Below are positions 1-12,633 of a stretch of DNA of 64,000 nucleotides, one piece after another. The notes under the pieces are model-generated. The model made no database searches, was not told the origin of the DNA, and saw only the letters and a program-made list of their open reading frames with translations. The stretch lies in NCBI GenBank assembly GCA_013396995.1, contig VWZP01004535.1:1406858-1470857 (forward strand). Reading direction: 5' to 3'. Each line of letters opens with the position of its first letter. Position 1 is the stretch's first letter. This stretch comes from Dicaeum eximium. Taxonomy: Eukaryota; Chordata; Aves; Passeriformes; Dicaeidae. The position numbers and the translations under genes are program-made.

Positions 1-2379
1 ACCACTGCTTTGCTTCATGCCACAGCCACCTCTGCTTTCCTCCTGAAGCAATCCAAGAGATCAGGAATTTACCAACACTGGCTGAGGAGCTGTTTGATTT
101 AAACACTGAGACAGGAAACACATGGGAAAATGTCAAAGAAAATGAGCCATTATCAGAAAAAACCCTCACACGTTTATAATTGGAAACATTTATATCTGGA
201 AATCACCTCAAAATCACAGCACTTGCATATTTTGCTACAGGTTAGCCACTCAGGGCATTGAGTGAATTTCTTTGTGTACAAATTCCATCAGCCTGTGATA
301 TATTTATTTTTAAATCTGGTAACCTTGCTACATGTCCGTAGTTCTGTGATTACTGACTTGCCCTGAATTGTGGGTCTCATGCCAAGAAAATTCTATTTTC
401 TGACAGCAAATGACAGAGCTCCACTGCTGATTGATTTTCATAGGTACAGAGTGTGTGCTGTGTGTTAGAGTGAGGATTGAGGCATCAAAAATGTTGTTCC
501 TAAAAGAGCAAAAGTAGATCGATGAAGACATCTGGACTGCATGACACTTCTGGCTCTCTTTGCTAGGCAATGCAACACTTAATAAAACCAAATTACACAG
601 ATGTTCCTAGAAAACTTCTAGTCCTGCAGCAAATTGAATAAACTATCCATGTTTCAAACAAACTCTTTCTTCATTCTTATTCCAAAATTTATCAAGTCAA
701 TCTAACAACAATCCTTTCTTTGTTTCTCACCAAAACAAGATGTATATGGACAAATTTCTGAAGGCAAACCTGTCCTTGAGGCCAGGCACAGGTCCCAGAG
801 GGCCAACACATTTCAGATTTCATTTCAAACCAAGGCCCATAATGCAAGTGAAGGTGACCCTGCTGAAATCAAGGATGGACTCTGCTCTGTTTGAAGATCA
901 GGCTCATGTATAAGCTACACTAACATTCCTGGGGATGCAATATTTAAATGCAGACTCCTTTCACTTTTCTCACATTTCAAAAGCAATCACAGCAATGTGT
1001 TTGACAGCAGCTTTCTGAAAAGAACTGCAAAAAAGACAACACAGGAAACTTCTTTTGTAATGATGGGGGCTGATTCTCATCTCAAGCCACTTGTTTAAAC
1101 TTCCTGTCACCAGCTCCAGATTGCAGAACTTCAGCTGATTTAGGATCAAGCCCAGTTTCTGAATGTTGAATGTCCAGAGAAACTTTCTATTACTGACACT
1201 TAGTGAAATGCACTTTCTAATTCCTGGGATTCACCCTGTGGCCTGGAGACAGAACATGGGAACTGGAAACAAAAGCTTTTCCCTACATTATCAGAAACTA
1301 CTGAAAAGGGTTATCATTTCTAGTAGAGTAAATATGGCACAGCATTGGCAGTATTTGATGAAAACATAATTTTAGATGCTTTTAGTAATGCTTTTAAAAG
1401 GAATACTATTTAAGCTAGACATTTTTCAAAACATGACACCCGTGAATGCAGGTGTGGTGACATCAGACCCAAGATCTGAACCAGAGAGCTGATTCAGCAG
1501 AGCTCTTCTGCACAGCACTGCTGTACCTGAAAAGGTTCCATTTCTTTACCAGTCTCTTTATAATGTGTTTCATACACTTTTTTTTTTTATTTTTAATCAG
1601 AAAAAAAGTTTTTTAATTTGACTCGATTTACATATTTACAGTATAAGCTTTGTGAAGCAAGTCCATCTTCTAGTTTTGCACTTGGACTTCTGGACATCAC
1701 AGTAATCAAAGTAAATCATAGCATTCAGAAAGGAAAAATCTTGATAAAAAGAAAGAAAGGTTTGGGGTCAGATAGACTGATTAAATAATTCCTCTTGACT
1801 TACTGCATCAGAGAAAGGGAGATTTCCAAAAGTGAATACCTATGTTAGAAATACTGAGCTTGAGATAAACTATTCAAAAACGTTTTGTGATCAAATCTGC
1901 AATGGACTGAAGTTGCATGAAAAATCTCCCTTGGGAGCTCTAAAACCCCTCTATTAAAATGGAAAGGAAGTGCAACACCACACAATGTGAAGGGAAATGC
2001 TGTAATCCTGCCACAGAGAGGAAAAGGGAATGTCTGTAGACAGTAATTCTCACATCAGGTTGTAAAGGAACCATGGCTGCTTAGAAGAGCTCTGTCCCTG
2101 ATTAGCTTTTTGACATCTGATTAATCCCCTTCCCTGTGCTAAGCATCGAGTGTTAACAGATGCTTTTCCAGCCAATATCACCTTATTTCCCTCAGAACAA
2201 TTGGGGAACCAGAAATGAAAACTGATTTGCCAAGTGACTCTATTGCAAACATAAAATTTCCATAGTGTTCCCCCCGGGCACCTTCAGTTCACTCCTATTA
2301 CCATTGTGCCCTCCCACACTCCTTTGTTTCCCTTGTTCCATGAAGAATTTCCCTTCAGTATCAGCAACTCCAACTGCCA

Positions 2380-2614
2380 GAGAGCATGGATAGGTGGGAT
2401 ATTGGGAAGGAATTCTTCTCTGTGAGGGTGTAAGGCCCTGGCTCAGGTGCCCAGAGCAGCTGGGGCTGCCCCTGGATCCCTGGGAGTGCCCAAGGCCAGG
2501 CTGGACAGGGCTTGGAGCAGCCTGGGACAGTGGAAGGTGTTCCTGCCATGGCTGGGGTGGGATGGGATGGGATTTGAGATCCCTTCTAACCCAAAGCATT
2601 CCAGGATTCCATGA
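2380..2614 (+). repeat. CR1 LINE 3'-end fragment
   Basis: The order of phrases matches avian CR1 3' ends: ggaaggaattcttc, gcccagagcagctggggctg, caaggccaggctggacaggg, then a short tail attccaggattccatga. The 3' tail lies to the right, so the element is plus-oriented. It is 5'-truncated and has no reverse transcriptase coding left. The left edge is approximate. Confidence 0.85.
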
Positions 2615-3171
2615 ACTCACTCTGCAGATCATTTATTACTGTGGCATAGAAAGAGTGCACAGCCCCAGTTGTCACCCAAGGTGATGGAAATTGGAACACT
2701 CACCCTGTTTGATACCCAGGCTCCTGCTACAAAGCTGTACATTCAATAGGAAGAAATTACTTTTTCCAAAGTCTCAGAGTGGTTTCCTGCACAATTTGGC
2801 ATCTTAATATTTTTATATTTTGGTCTAAATTATTTATGCTTCAGAGTTGTAAGTATTTTATATTTTAACATAAGTGATTGCTTTCTACAAATTTTCACGG
2901 CTTCTTCCATAACAGAGCACTGTCAGTTTGCATTAAGCTCCAGAGTAACTGCCTTTTTTTACAGTCTTCATCAGAAATGGATGCAGTTGCAAAAAACCCA
3001 AGGAATAATATATCTTTATCCTACTATGAGATGTGGAATATGTGCCATAAACCCCAAAGTTAATTGGAAACAAAGGGAATAACAACTTTTTCAAATTCTC
3101 ACTCAGCAAACCCACCTCCAGGAATTACCCAGCGTTTGAGAAACCAACATCAATAAACACAAGTAGATTAA

Positions 3172-3310
3172 TAGAATCATAGAATCACAGAAGCTCAGAG
3201 CTGGAAAGAACCCACAAAGATCATTGAATTCCAGCTCCTGGCCCTGCACAGGATCACACCATGTGCCTGGAATGGTATCCTTATGTCAGGCTCACATGGT
3301 ATTCCCTGTG
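3172..3310 (-). repeat. CR1 LINE 3'-end fragment, reverse orientation
   Basis: It starts with the reverse-complement CR1 tail (atagaatcatagaatcac), followed by gagctggaaagaaccc, aaagatcattgaattcc, the cctggccctgcacagg phrase and a diverged copy of the region upstream. It is the 3' end of a truncated LINE on the minus strand; the right edge is uncertain. Confidence 0.8.
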
Positions 3311-3831
3311 TGACTGCCGTTGGTATTGTTCAGAGGCACTGTTAAAAGGATGGAATAATTACAGACAGGCATTCCAAAAGTTCACATAAAAGAAATGCCC
3401 ATTATGCACAGGAAGATGCTGGAAGCACTGTATCCTCTGGGCCAAATTCCATCTGCCAAATGCTTCCAGCCACTCTCATTCCTGTGCTAGAGGAGATGGG
3501 GAGTAGCTGAGCTGTAAGTGCACACAGGTAGCCAAATGCCTCCTCCTGCTTGGCCAGGTTGCTGTATTTAGGGCATCCTTGGCTGTTGCTATAAAAGGCT
3601 GTGAGAGCAGAGGGTGGCAGGAGCAAGGCCCACAAAGCCTCAGCCAGCACCAGCTCGTCCTTCCCAATGCTCTGAACAGAGACCAAAGCACGTGAAAAGA
3701 CTGGTTCACTCCAGCTTCCAAAGTGCTCCCCTGCCACTACTGAAACCAAGAGGTGGAAAGACAAAGAAAAACCATAAGGAGATTTCCTGAGCATCATATT
3801 GATGAGTGTTTTTACAGCCAGCATGGCTGGC

Positions 3832-4115
3832 TGTACTGGGCTGGCTGGGATGGGGTTAACTCCTCTCAGCTTGGATCATGCTGTGGTTTATGGTTGTGAC
3901 CAAACCAATGCTGACCACGCTGACATTTCAGCTACTGCTGAACTCTGCTGGCACAGCACCGAGGCTTTCTCTGCTCCTCAGGCTCATTCACATTTGTTTT
4001 ATCTCAATCCACAAGTTTTCTTTGATTCTTCTTTCCTCTTCTCCCATCCCATCAAACAAAGAGAATGGGAGTGGCTGCAGGGATCAGTGAGGGAGGAGGC
4101 ACTGGGTTAACCACA
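3832..4115 (+). mobile_element. Decayed solo LTR, avian ERVL-type
   Basis: This resembles a very common avian endogenous-retrovirus LTR that begins TGT.CTGG and carries gctgggatggggttaa (3842-3857). Further along are the spaced blocks gctgctgaactctgctggcacagc-like, ggctttctctgctcctca and atctcaatccacaagttttc. It ends gggttaaccaca. There is no internal retroviral coding sequence beside it, so it is a solo LTR that has lost length and identity. I saw no clear target-site duplication. The family name rests on memory of the avian repeat, not on a search. Confidence 0.65.
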
Positions 4116-4117
4116 CC

Positions 4118-4215
4118 CCTGCTATGTTATCATGTGTTATCATCACCTGTTATTGTGTGTTATCATATGTTATTCACATGTTACCATGTGTTATCATATG
4201 CTACCATGTGTTATC
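4118..4215 (+). repeat. Degenerate tandem repeat of a TGTTATCA-like unit
   Basis: Phrases such as catgtgttatcat, tgtgttatcatatg and catgttaccatg recur about ten times in under 100 bases. It directly abuts the right end of the LTR at 3832-4115. Confidence 0.8.
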
Positions 4216-4661
4216 TTCTAGTGTAGCACTTCAGCCATCCTTGCAGCGTTGGTGATTCAGTTTTATTTACATTTTCAGTCCATAAGATGCCTAGAAAAGA
4301 GGAAGGGGCCGCTGGCACTGACACCTGGCAGGAGGTTGCAGTAGCTCTTTCTTGTAGGCAGGAAGGAATCTGCCTGGTAATGTCCCCCACATCTCACTGG
4401 TGGCTTCCCAGACATGCAGAGTTCGTGTGGGAACTGCTCAGGGAAGGTCACAGCCAGAGGAATACAGAAAGGAAGCAGAAAGAGATGCTATCTCAGATTT
4501 TGTATGTACATCAGGAGCTCTTTTTAAACGCCATCTTGATCTAGGTAACTTTTTCCTCTCTCTACCTTTCCTTTCTTTTCTCCTAGGCTTTAAAATTTCT
4601 CCAGAGCACAAGAGAAATCTATTAATGGGAGAAGGATGTAAAGGAGTGATCAAGAAAACAA

Positions 4662-4722
4662 CTTCTGGGTTGGAACAAGCTGACCTTTAAGGTCCTTTCA
4701 AACCCAAACTATTCTATTATTC
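4662..4722 (+). repeat. Very short CR1 3'-end fragment
   Basis: It contains gggttggaacaagctgacc and tttaaggtcctttcaaaccc, followed by the tail-like attctattattcc. This is the last part of a CR1 LINE in plus orientation. Confidence 0.7.
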
Positions 4723-7669
4723 CAATTTCAATTTTAAACCTGTTCCATTTCACACATTTATCTTTTTTCTGACCCTATTGATTTCCATGAGTTAAACTAG
4801 CTCAGCACATGCCTGGACTACTCATGAACTGCAAACTGTTTTGGAGGGAAAATCATCTGGAAATTTGTGTCTTCATAATTCCATAACCAGCAAATGCCCT
4901 GTATGCCCACACCCTCATTCATCCCTGGGATGCACAGGACCTGTTTTTATTCTGTGCAGGTGAAAGGATCCCAGCAGCCCTGGTGCCTCCAGGCCATGCA
5001 GGGTCAGTGCAGACTGCCATGGACCACTCTGAGCTGCAGCCCAGCAGCAGCAGGATTTGAAAGGGCATCCAGACACATCCTGGTGGATCTGTGCTGATTT
5101 AGAGCATCTGGGGACCAGCCTGACTTTGCTAAAAGAGGGCAAATATATGGACTAAACTTTGCATGGCTCTTTCTTTGAACTCAACAATGAGTCACATCTA
5201 TGGTTATTGTGCTTTTTTCTGATCCTGCTGAAGCTCCCAGCCATCCAGGCCATTAGCATGAGCACCATGAGGAGCTCTGGATCCAGTGCCTCCTTCTGTG
5301 TCTGCAGTCCCAGTGTGCTTTTATACTGATCCAACAGAGACTGCCTGAAGCAGCCAGAAAAGCTTTTTCTGCTACACTAGCAACAGCCTAAATCTTTTTC
5401 CAACCATAATGCCTGCATAATTTTTTCTCTGATATTTATTAAGCCCCTTGAGACATTAGATCGCTTCAGCATTCCCCCCTTTTTAACTTTATGCTATTTT
5501 CATTCCTTTGTATGAGCATTTTGTTTCTCCTCCTTCTCCTGCACTGCTTCCAGAAGTCCTTCCTTTATTTCATGACTGCTCCCCACCAGCATCTTTGCAA
5601 AGCCCTCAGCATCCAGAGGCAAAGATAAAGTGATGGATGGGAGATGAGAACTGACCTTTCCACCTTCCCATCCAGGGGGTTTCTGCAGTGTCTTTAGGCT
5701 GAAGAGCCACCCACTGGCTCCATCTGTGTCACCAGCTGAACTGACCTGCTTTTAGGGCTGGAGTCCCTCTGCCCTCACACTCTGTGTCCCAAGAGATTCT
5801 GAATGAGCAAAGGCTCATTTCCTCTCAGTTCCCCTTCAGATGGGAACAAAGGAGTCAAATAATTTTCCCTACATTCTTCACTGGCAAAAGATGTATGGAG
5901 TCATCTCCAATGCGATGATATAAAGGGAGAAATTTCAAAGTGTCTCCTACTGTCGTTTCAATTCCATAATTAATAACTATATGCAGAAAGGCCTTCCACA
6001 CCATTTTCTCGCTGTCACATATCCCAAATCAGACAGAGAAAAAGAATGTCCCCTGATAGGAAGTATCTATGCCCTGCTATAGCATTTCCCCTAATTTAGG
6101 TTGCATTATTGATGTACAGGACTCTGTACTTGAATAATGTAACAGTAAGGCTCTCATAGAAAGCACCAGCACTGGCTTTAATGTGTATCTATAAAGATAA
6201 GAAAAATGTATTTTAAAAGTCCAGCAGCTTTCAAACAATATATTTTCAAGTTACAGGAATGCTCACCACAAGGAATTTAAAATTGAGGTGAGAATGGGGG
6301 GTCAACATTTCTTCTAAAATGCTAATGAGCTACTGCCTTATAAAGTGAAAAAAATCAACAAATCTGATGTATGAACAAACATTATGAATATTCAGGAAGT
6401 TTAAGCCACTACAACATTTTCTAGGACTGTACAACTTTTGCACTGATCACACAAGCCATTCTTTTTCTTCTCATCATGAGCACACTCGACCGTGGTGTCG
6501 GTGTGCTGCTGGAGCATATGTGTGGAATTGCGGGGATTGTAATTCATCCAGATGGCAGGAAGCTCTGGAATTGTTACTCCTATGCTACAGATGTTTAACA
6601 ATCCAACCATATGGCTCCAATAAGGCAGCCTTGTCAAAGAATACAAAAACTGCACCAGACGCAGAGCCCTGCAAATGGGAACGCAGTCCTGAGGTGGGAA
6701 TGTTCATATGGCTGCACTATAAATGCACACATCACACCGGGAAGTTGGCGTGGCTATTGCAATTACTGAATTTATGGAACATTATTTAAACCCTTGAAGA
6801 CAATCAGGCCTCGTATTTGCATAATTTCCCCAAGTCAGCTATTAAAAGAACAGTCCTCGTTTGGTTTTGAAATTCATTAAAGGCATCAAACGAAGGTGAG
6901 TTGAAAAGCTGGGTAAATAAATACATGTAAATACAATAATGTCCCCAGCCTCTGGCCTGAGGGAAATACCTCTGTGGGTAAAAACTGAGATTCAACCAGT
7001 GAGACCAGCAATTTCTCTAGAAAAAGATTTGTCAAAGTCAGGGAGCCCTGCTGATGCTTGTGACAATTGTAATGTGGAAAGCTGAATGTTGAGAAACAAT
7101 CTGGGATCAATAATACCTTGGCCAAGAAAGGAAAGCACCATGAAATGGTCCATCTATAACTCTACTGAATTTTGGCAGGTTTGAAAGACAGATAAATGGC
7201 AGCAAATCAGATTGTTAAATCACTAATCCTGTCATTATTACATCCTGTCACATTGCATAGATTTAGACATTAGGAAAAGAGTGTAAGGTAGAAGAGTGAA
7301 GAAAACACTTAAAAGCTCAACTCAATCTGTGAAGAAAAGGTGAATTCCCAAATTTTGTTTCATGGTTGGTGCTTTTCTGCCCAAAAGTCAGCTGGCAGGA
7401 GCTGCTGCTCAGAGTCCCGTCTGCCTCCCCTCTGATGTCAGGTCTCTGACCCTTTGTTCCCCACAAGAAGTGTCTCCTCTGTACAAGTCTGTTGTGCAGG
7501 AATAAGATTAAAATGGACAGACTGAACAAAGCATTGGTCTCTCAGACAAAAATGCATCCATTTAGCACACAGGGCATCTTTCCACCTGACATATTCTTAA
7601 AGGGAACTATTCAATTACCATCTCCTACAGACTAAAGAGCACAAAAGACCATGTAATATTCTTTTTCTC

Positions 7670-7685
7670 TTTTTTTTTTTTTTTT
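7670..7685 (+). repeat. Poly-T run (16 T)
   Basis: Uninterrupted T homopolymer in the intron after coding exon 3; no retrocopy was recognised next to it. Confidence 0.9.
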
Positions 7686-9074
7686 GAGCAGCAAAGTATT
7701 CAGAGCTGCTTTATCTACCACAGATACTAATCTAGGCAATATAATTTTAAAACATCCTTACAAAAACCTTGAAGGGCAGTTGAACCCCGTGGTTGTTTAA
7801 AAAAAGATTTTCTGCAGTTTATGCATTTGCTCTGCCAAAAGCTTACCTTAGCATACAAAGTACAGTAAATCATAGCTGCTCTGATTTACTGCCCAGACTG
7901 TGCTGTTTGTTTTCAGGGACAGCTCAGGGAAAAGCTCTGTCAAGTGTAAGAACATTCAGAGAAGGGGAATCGCTTTGCAAAGCTCCAACAATGGTAACAA
8001 CATTTCTAAGATATCAGTGAAGGGGAAAAAAAGTGCAGATGTGCATTTGCAGCATTTTTCGGGGGGGATTTTTGGAATACCACTGCAACCCCAAAATATT
8101 TCAAGCCCTTTGGAGGCACAAAGACAATTTCATACCCCAAAAATGTTTAGCCTAAGTATCAATGGGCTGGCCAGTTCTATAATTTACCAGGCAATCAGTT
8201 AAATTATTGGACCTTGTGCCTGAATTCCATATTTAACGGGGCAGCAGCACATACAGATGCCAAAAAGGCAAAGAAGACACCAGAGAAGTGGCGGAGCAAG
8301 AAGCTCTGGATCAATGTGATTATTTAGAACTGAGGGTAGATTCTATTAGACTTTATTTAGTAAGCTCCAACAGGAGGACAAAGATAAAACCATATATCTG
8401 ACATCCCTTTAAAAGTTAGTAAATTAAAAGGGAGAAGATCAAAACAATAGCTGAAAGCCTTCACTTCTGCTTTAAAATCCAAGAAACAGTCATTAATAGA
8501 GATTTAAACTCAGCCCTCTCTAGTCTAAACATGTCACCGTTAATTACAAAGCTGTTTAACTTTTGCAAGAAATAAAGACTGCTATTAATGAAAGAAGAAC
8601 CAATTAGCCTTTAATCTACACACTGTTTTTTAATCAAACTTTCTTTTGATCATCAGACTCACTGCAGGATGTATCCCTCCTCCCCATGTTGTAGTGGCTT
8701 CCATGATTGCTAATGGAATGGATTTTAAAGGGCTGGCTGAGCAGGGAGAGCCCTCTCTGCAGGGCTGGAGCTTCTCTCCCTCCCTCCCTGCCAGGGACAG
8801 CTCCAGAAAGCAGAATTCTGTGTCCTGACCACTCTTGGAGCAGCTGCCTTTAGAGGAGCAGCACCGAATGTGTCTAGAGAAATGTGGGACAGGAGTACTG
8901 GACAACCTCGTTAGGAAAGAGCAAAAAAAAATACCAGTGCAAAGAGAAGTAAGAAATGGGATGGAAAAAGGCAAAAGCGGAGAAGTGCCTCCAGGAATGA
9001 AAATGGAATTCACTGCTGACTGCAAAGAATGATGAATGAGAGAATTTGCTTGTTGGCACAGGAACATATTGTGG

Positions 9075-9104
9075 AAAAACAAAACAAAACAAAACAAAAC
9101 AAAT
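9075..9104 (+). repeat. (AAAAC)n microsatellite
   Basis: About five pentanucleotide units, read directly. Confidence 0.9.
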
Positions 9105-9337
9105 AGGATCAGGGCTTGATGTGTTACAAACAAAAGGGGTGACATGACAAGGATCCCATTAGCAAAATATTGTGCCACCAAAGTGTTGCTTGAGGGCTCA
9201 GAGGATTTCAAGGAGGTTTTCTGTTTGGTTGTGGGGTTTTTTTGCTGTGTGGCTACTTGTAGTAGCAAAATAATAAGTCCAAGCATCTGGAATCCATCAT
9301 GATGGAGAACTTCTTTCCTGACATCATTTCCCTGTCG

Positions 9338-9352
9338 GCTGCTGCTGCTGCT
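9338..9352 (+). repeat. (GCT)5 trinucleotide run
   Basis: Five perfect GCT units, read directly. It lies inside the long minus-strand open frame. Confidence 0.9.
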
Positions 9353-11016
9353 CCGATCTCCGGGAAGGACGGAGAGCAGATGTCCCTGAGCACACACCAG
9401 GCTGATAATGAAATACAAGAACCTGACTCCTGCACATGTAAACAGCAGGGAGAGTGTAACTGTTATCTGCTCTGTGTCAAACACAGGGCTCTTGGGCTGA
9501 CCAGATACCTGGGGCCTGCTCTGCATTAGCAAAATTTCAGTGTATGCTGTTCTTTCTCCACCACAGAAAGATAAATTTGCCTGGCAGCAGCAGAACACTA
9601 AGTATTAATACTAACAAAAAACCCCACTTCCAAAGAAATGTTAATATCCTCAAAGAATCAGAAAGTCTGGAGAGATTTATTGTTGTGACAGTACGGCAAT
9701 TAAAAAGAATTTAAAATAAAAAGTCAATAGATTGCAGGGAGAAAAGTGATAATAAATATGCTCTGTGCCAGACAAGATTCTGAGTCATGAAATTCAAGGC
9801 TGTAATAAAAGTATGTGGAATAACTGCTGACATGGTATTGACATCTGAGATATTTGAAGGTGGGTACATACTTATCATAGGAAGGATTCCAGCAAAGACA
9901 ATAGGTTGCAATAAATGTTTTTCAGGACTTGACTAATAGCATTTTGCACTTCAAAAGATCAAATTATTACACTTTCTGTAAAGTAATTCTATGCCTTATC
10001 TCAAAGCCTGGTGATTTTTCACAGTCCAACCCCCTTTAATGTGACTGTTTGGCATAAAGGTCATTGAAAATGAGGTCAGGGTCCATTCATGGTTTTCAGC
10101 TGCTCATGTATTACAATATGAGTCCAACACATGAACTCAGATAAAAACATCAACAGAGCTAAAAAGAAATAGCTGTAAAGCACAGTGCCAAGATATTTGA
10201 AGTGAGCTAGATAATCGTGTCATTTTCACATCTATTCCATGGTATTATAAACCTGTTAATAAAATTTCGATTCTGATGCTGGTCAAAACCTCTTTGTGTT
10301 TTTCTTGTGTCGTAATCTCACAACACAAGACCTAGACAAGAGATCCCATCTCCACTTTCCTTTTGAGCACATGCACACCACTCAGGAAGCTGCAATACTG
10401 AAAATATGTGACACTAATGTACAGGGTATTTTTAATTAACAAAGCTCTTAGGCATTGCTGAAAGATCCACTTTGATTTTTGTCCCCCCTCATATTGACCT
10501 AAAACACTCCAGAGCTCTGTATTTATTTATACAGTGCAGTTGAGAGAAAGTTCTTCTGACATTTGAGAAGCTTTAAGAAATTAAATTGTTCATGGCAACC
10601 ATTGTGGAAAAAAAAAAAGATATTTTAACTCATTTAACTCTTGAAGTAAGAACTTTCAAAGGTAAGAGGCAGAAACTTTACTGCTGCTTAAATTTTGTGG
10701 TAGTTTATTCCTGAGTGTTCCCAGTTCCACTAATTCCTTAACATCGGTGAATACTTGCATTAATTACTCCCCAAAGTAAGCTCTGATTCAAGAAGGCACT
10801 AAGGAACTTCATTAACTCCCTCTCCAATGACTTCACCCAAATTTTCCCTACTCACTTGAGACGCACATCTCCCAAAACCCCCCAAAATATTCTGTGCCCG
10901 CCATTCTGCCCGCCATCAGCACCAGCTGAAAGCTCTGAAAATCCCCCCTAATGCAACACATCTTTCATTTATCTACAGCTGCTCCAAGCCCTTGGAACTG
11001 TGCCATGTGTACATAC

Positions 11017-11117
11017 GGATGCAGTAGTCGCCACTCTCGTAGTAGCCGGGGCAGCACTGCGAGCGTCGCCGGTACATCGTGCGCAGCCCCCGGCGATAGG
11101 CGGTCTTGTAGCTGATC
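11017..11117 (-). CDS. MEGF11: MEGF11 third coding exon (EMI domain, end)
   Basis: This 101-bp exon completes Arg73 and encodes residues 74-106 plus one base of the next codon. The peptide runs ISYKTAYRRGLRTMYRR, then RSQCCPGYYESGDYCI. The adjacent C94-C95 pair followed by PGY is the hallmark of the EMI C-terminus, and C105 follows. The acceptor tggtgcag lies directly above 11117 and the donor is gtatgt (11016-11011). The basic stretch RRGLRTMYRRR separates it from MEGF10, which as I recall has RHGEKTMYRRK here. It is much richer in GC and CpG than the flanking intron, as expected for a constrained exon. The next exon, which should begin the EGF-like repeats, was not found down to position 1, so the gene continues outside the window. 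Open frames overlapping this exon in another frame are shadows. Confidence 0.95.
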
Positions 11118-12633
11118 CTGCACCACGAGACACAAAACCATTGGACACCATTGAAAATCAATGCCTCCTGCTGCAGTGATATTTGTGTTAAATTATAGGA
11201 AGGCTAGCATTCAATAATTATTTTGAAATGCGTGAAAGGTTTTTGATAATAAACAATAAGGAAGGAATCGATACTCATTTCGAAGCTTGAAATATGAGTT
11301 GTGTTCTACACACAGTGACAGTCACTGGAGCTCTTCCTGGGGCAGCTGCTGTCTTAAAACATTTTCCCAGTCCTGCTGCAAGGGCAAGGAGTTTCTTCAA
11401 GAATGAATGATTTATTTTTGCACATCAGCAAGGTCAGATCTCATCAGCGGAAGGAACAGAGCCTTCTGCAGAGACCACTGTGTCAGCTGCTGCACAAAAC
11501 CTTACCACAGTGGCAACTGCTCTCAGTACACATCTTGAGAAGTCAACCCCAAGTGACTTGTTCCTGCTTGCTAACCCTTCCAAGGCACTCATACCTTGCA
11601 AAGTGTCATAGTCCCAGTTCAGTATTTAAAGCCTTTTTTTCCCCACCACAATACTGTAGTCCACAGAAATTAAAAGGTGTTTAGCATTCTGAAGCATTCC
11701 TACATTTATTCATAGCATTAGCAAGGATACCACATTAGAAAGGTAATATTTAACTGCATATTTAACAGCAAACACTTCAAAACAGCTTTGCTAGTTTATG
11801 GAAATGACCTCAGTTGAACAAAATCTATTGTCCCTCATGTTGGATAAACTGATCGAATTTACTCTGCTGCATTCCAATCCATACAATATTCCAGAAAGCT
11901 CTGCAGCTCTGCTCACTTCCAAACTCTGTAACACAGGTGCTAAAAAGCCAAGTGCCACAGTCCCACTGGGATGGTGCTGAATAGCCAACTTGCCACTGAA
12001 TGTATGAGAGCTGAGATACAAAAAGGCTTCTAAAACCCCCTTGAAAGATTGTGAATATTAGCACATATTTATTAGGATACTTTGGAAGCAGAATGAATAT
12101 TAAAAAAATATCCTGCAACCTGGGAAAAAATTAACTTTTTGCTACAAGTTTTCATTCAGTCCTAGAAATGGACCCATCTTAATTTTACCTGATTTTCAGT
12201 GCAGATTTGGGTGCACTAATTCTAACACAGATCCATTTCTAATTATCACTAACCCTCGAATGCCTGATTATTCACAATTTAGGAGGTGCATGGACTTCCT
12301 TTTACAAACCAGGAGAGGCATCAATCACTTGGAAAAGAGAGTTGATCATGTCTGGTCAGGGAACAAACATTTCCAATCCCATGGCAGGGCCAGTGGAAGG
12401 ATACATTCTCCTGGATGTCTCCATGAGGGACTGGCTATCACTTACCTCACTCAAACTTCAGCCAAAAATCTCTGTATTTCTATTCAACGCCCTGGAATTC
12501 CAAACACCCTGTCCTAAACCATATCTTTGTGTACACATCCATATCGCAGCACCACAAACATATGGATAACAAGAGGTGTGTGAGGAGGTGAAAAGGCAGA
12601 AGGCAGCTCAGGTTTCTGAGGATTAGCTCTTAC
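11118..12633 (-). other. MEGF11: MEGF11 intron between coding exons 2 and 3
   Basis: 1516 bp with canonical gt-ag ends. I see no repeat or second coding exon in it; the short open frames are not homologous to anything I know. Confidence 0.85.

Larger units (their letters stand above)
8630..9526 (-). other. Unexplained long open frame (298 codons from ATG), probably not a gene
   Basis: From the ATG at 9526-9524 (MQSRPQVSGQ) to the TAA at 8632-8630 the minus strand is open for 298 codons; counting upstream non-ATG codons it reaches 9598. This is in the sense orientation of MEGF11, about 1.4 kb past coding exon 3. The predicted protein is rich in Ser, Leu and Phe and resembles no family I know. 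Parts of it are translations of simple repeats: a (GCT)5 run gives SSSSS and an (AAAAC)n run gives FVLFCFVLF. Long pyrimidine-rich stretches on this strand lower the chance of stop codons. I see no promoter or splice support, so I list it as an oddity rather than a gene. Confidence 0.15.
1..11016 (-). other. MEGF11: MEGF11 intron after coding exon 3 (partial, continues past window start)
   Basis: No further MEGF11 exon was found on the minus strand; a sequence coding for the first EGF-like cysteines should stand out as GC-rich and does not appear. The stretch holds CR1 fragments (2.4, 3.2 and 4.7 kb), an ERVL-type LTR (3.8 kb), a short tandem repeat (4.1 kb), simple repeats and a long open frame at 8.6-9.5 kb, all listed separately. 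Between these I see unique AT-rich sequence; 6490-6900 could be a conserved regulatory element. Confidence 0.75.

Noticed and set aside
10969..11151. Open frame on the minus strand reading through coding exon 3 in another frame
   Set aside because: It is a shadow of the MEGF11 exon; the correct frame gives the EMI domain with matching splice phases.
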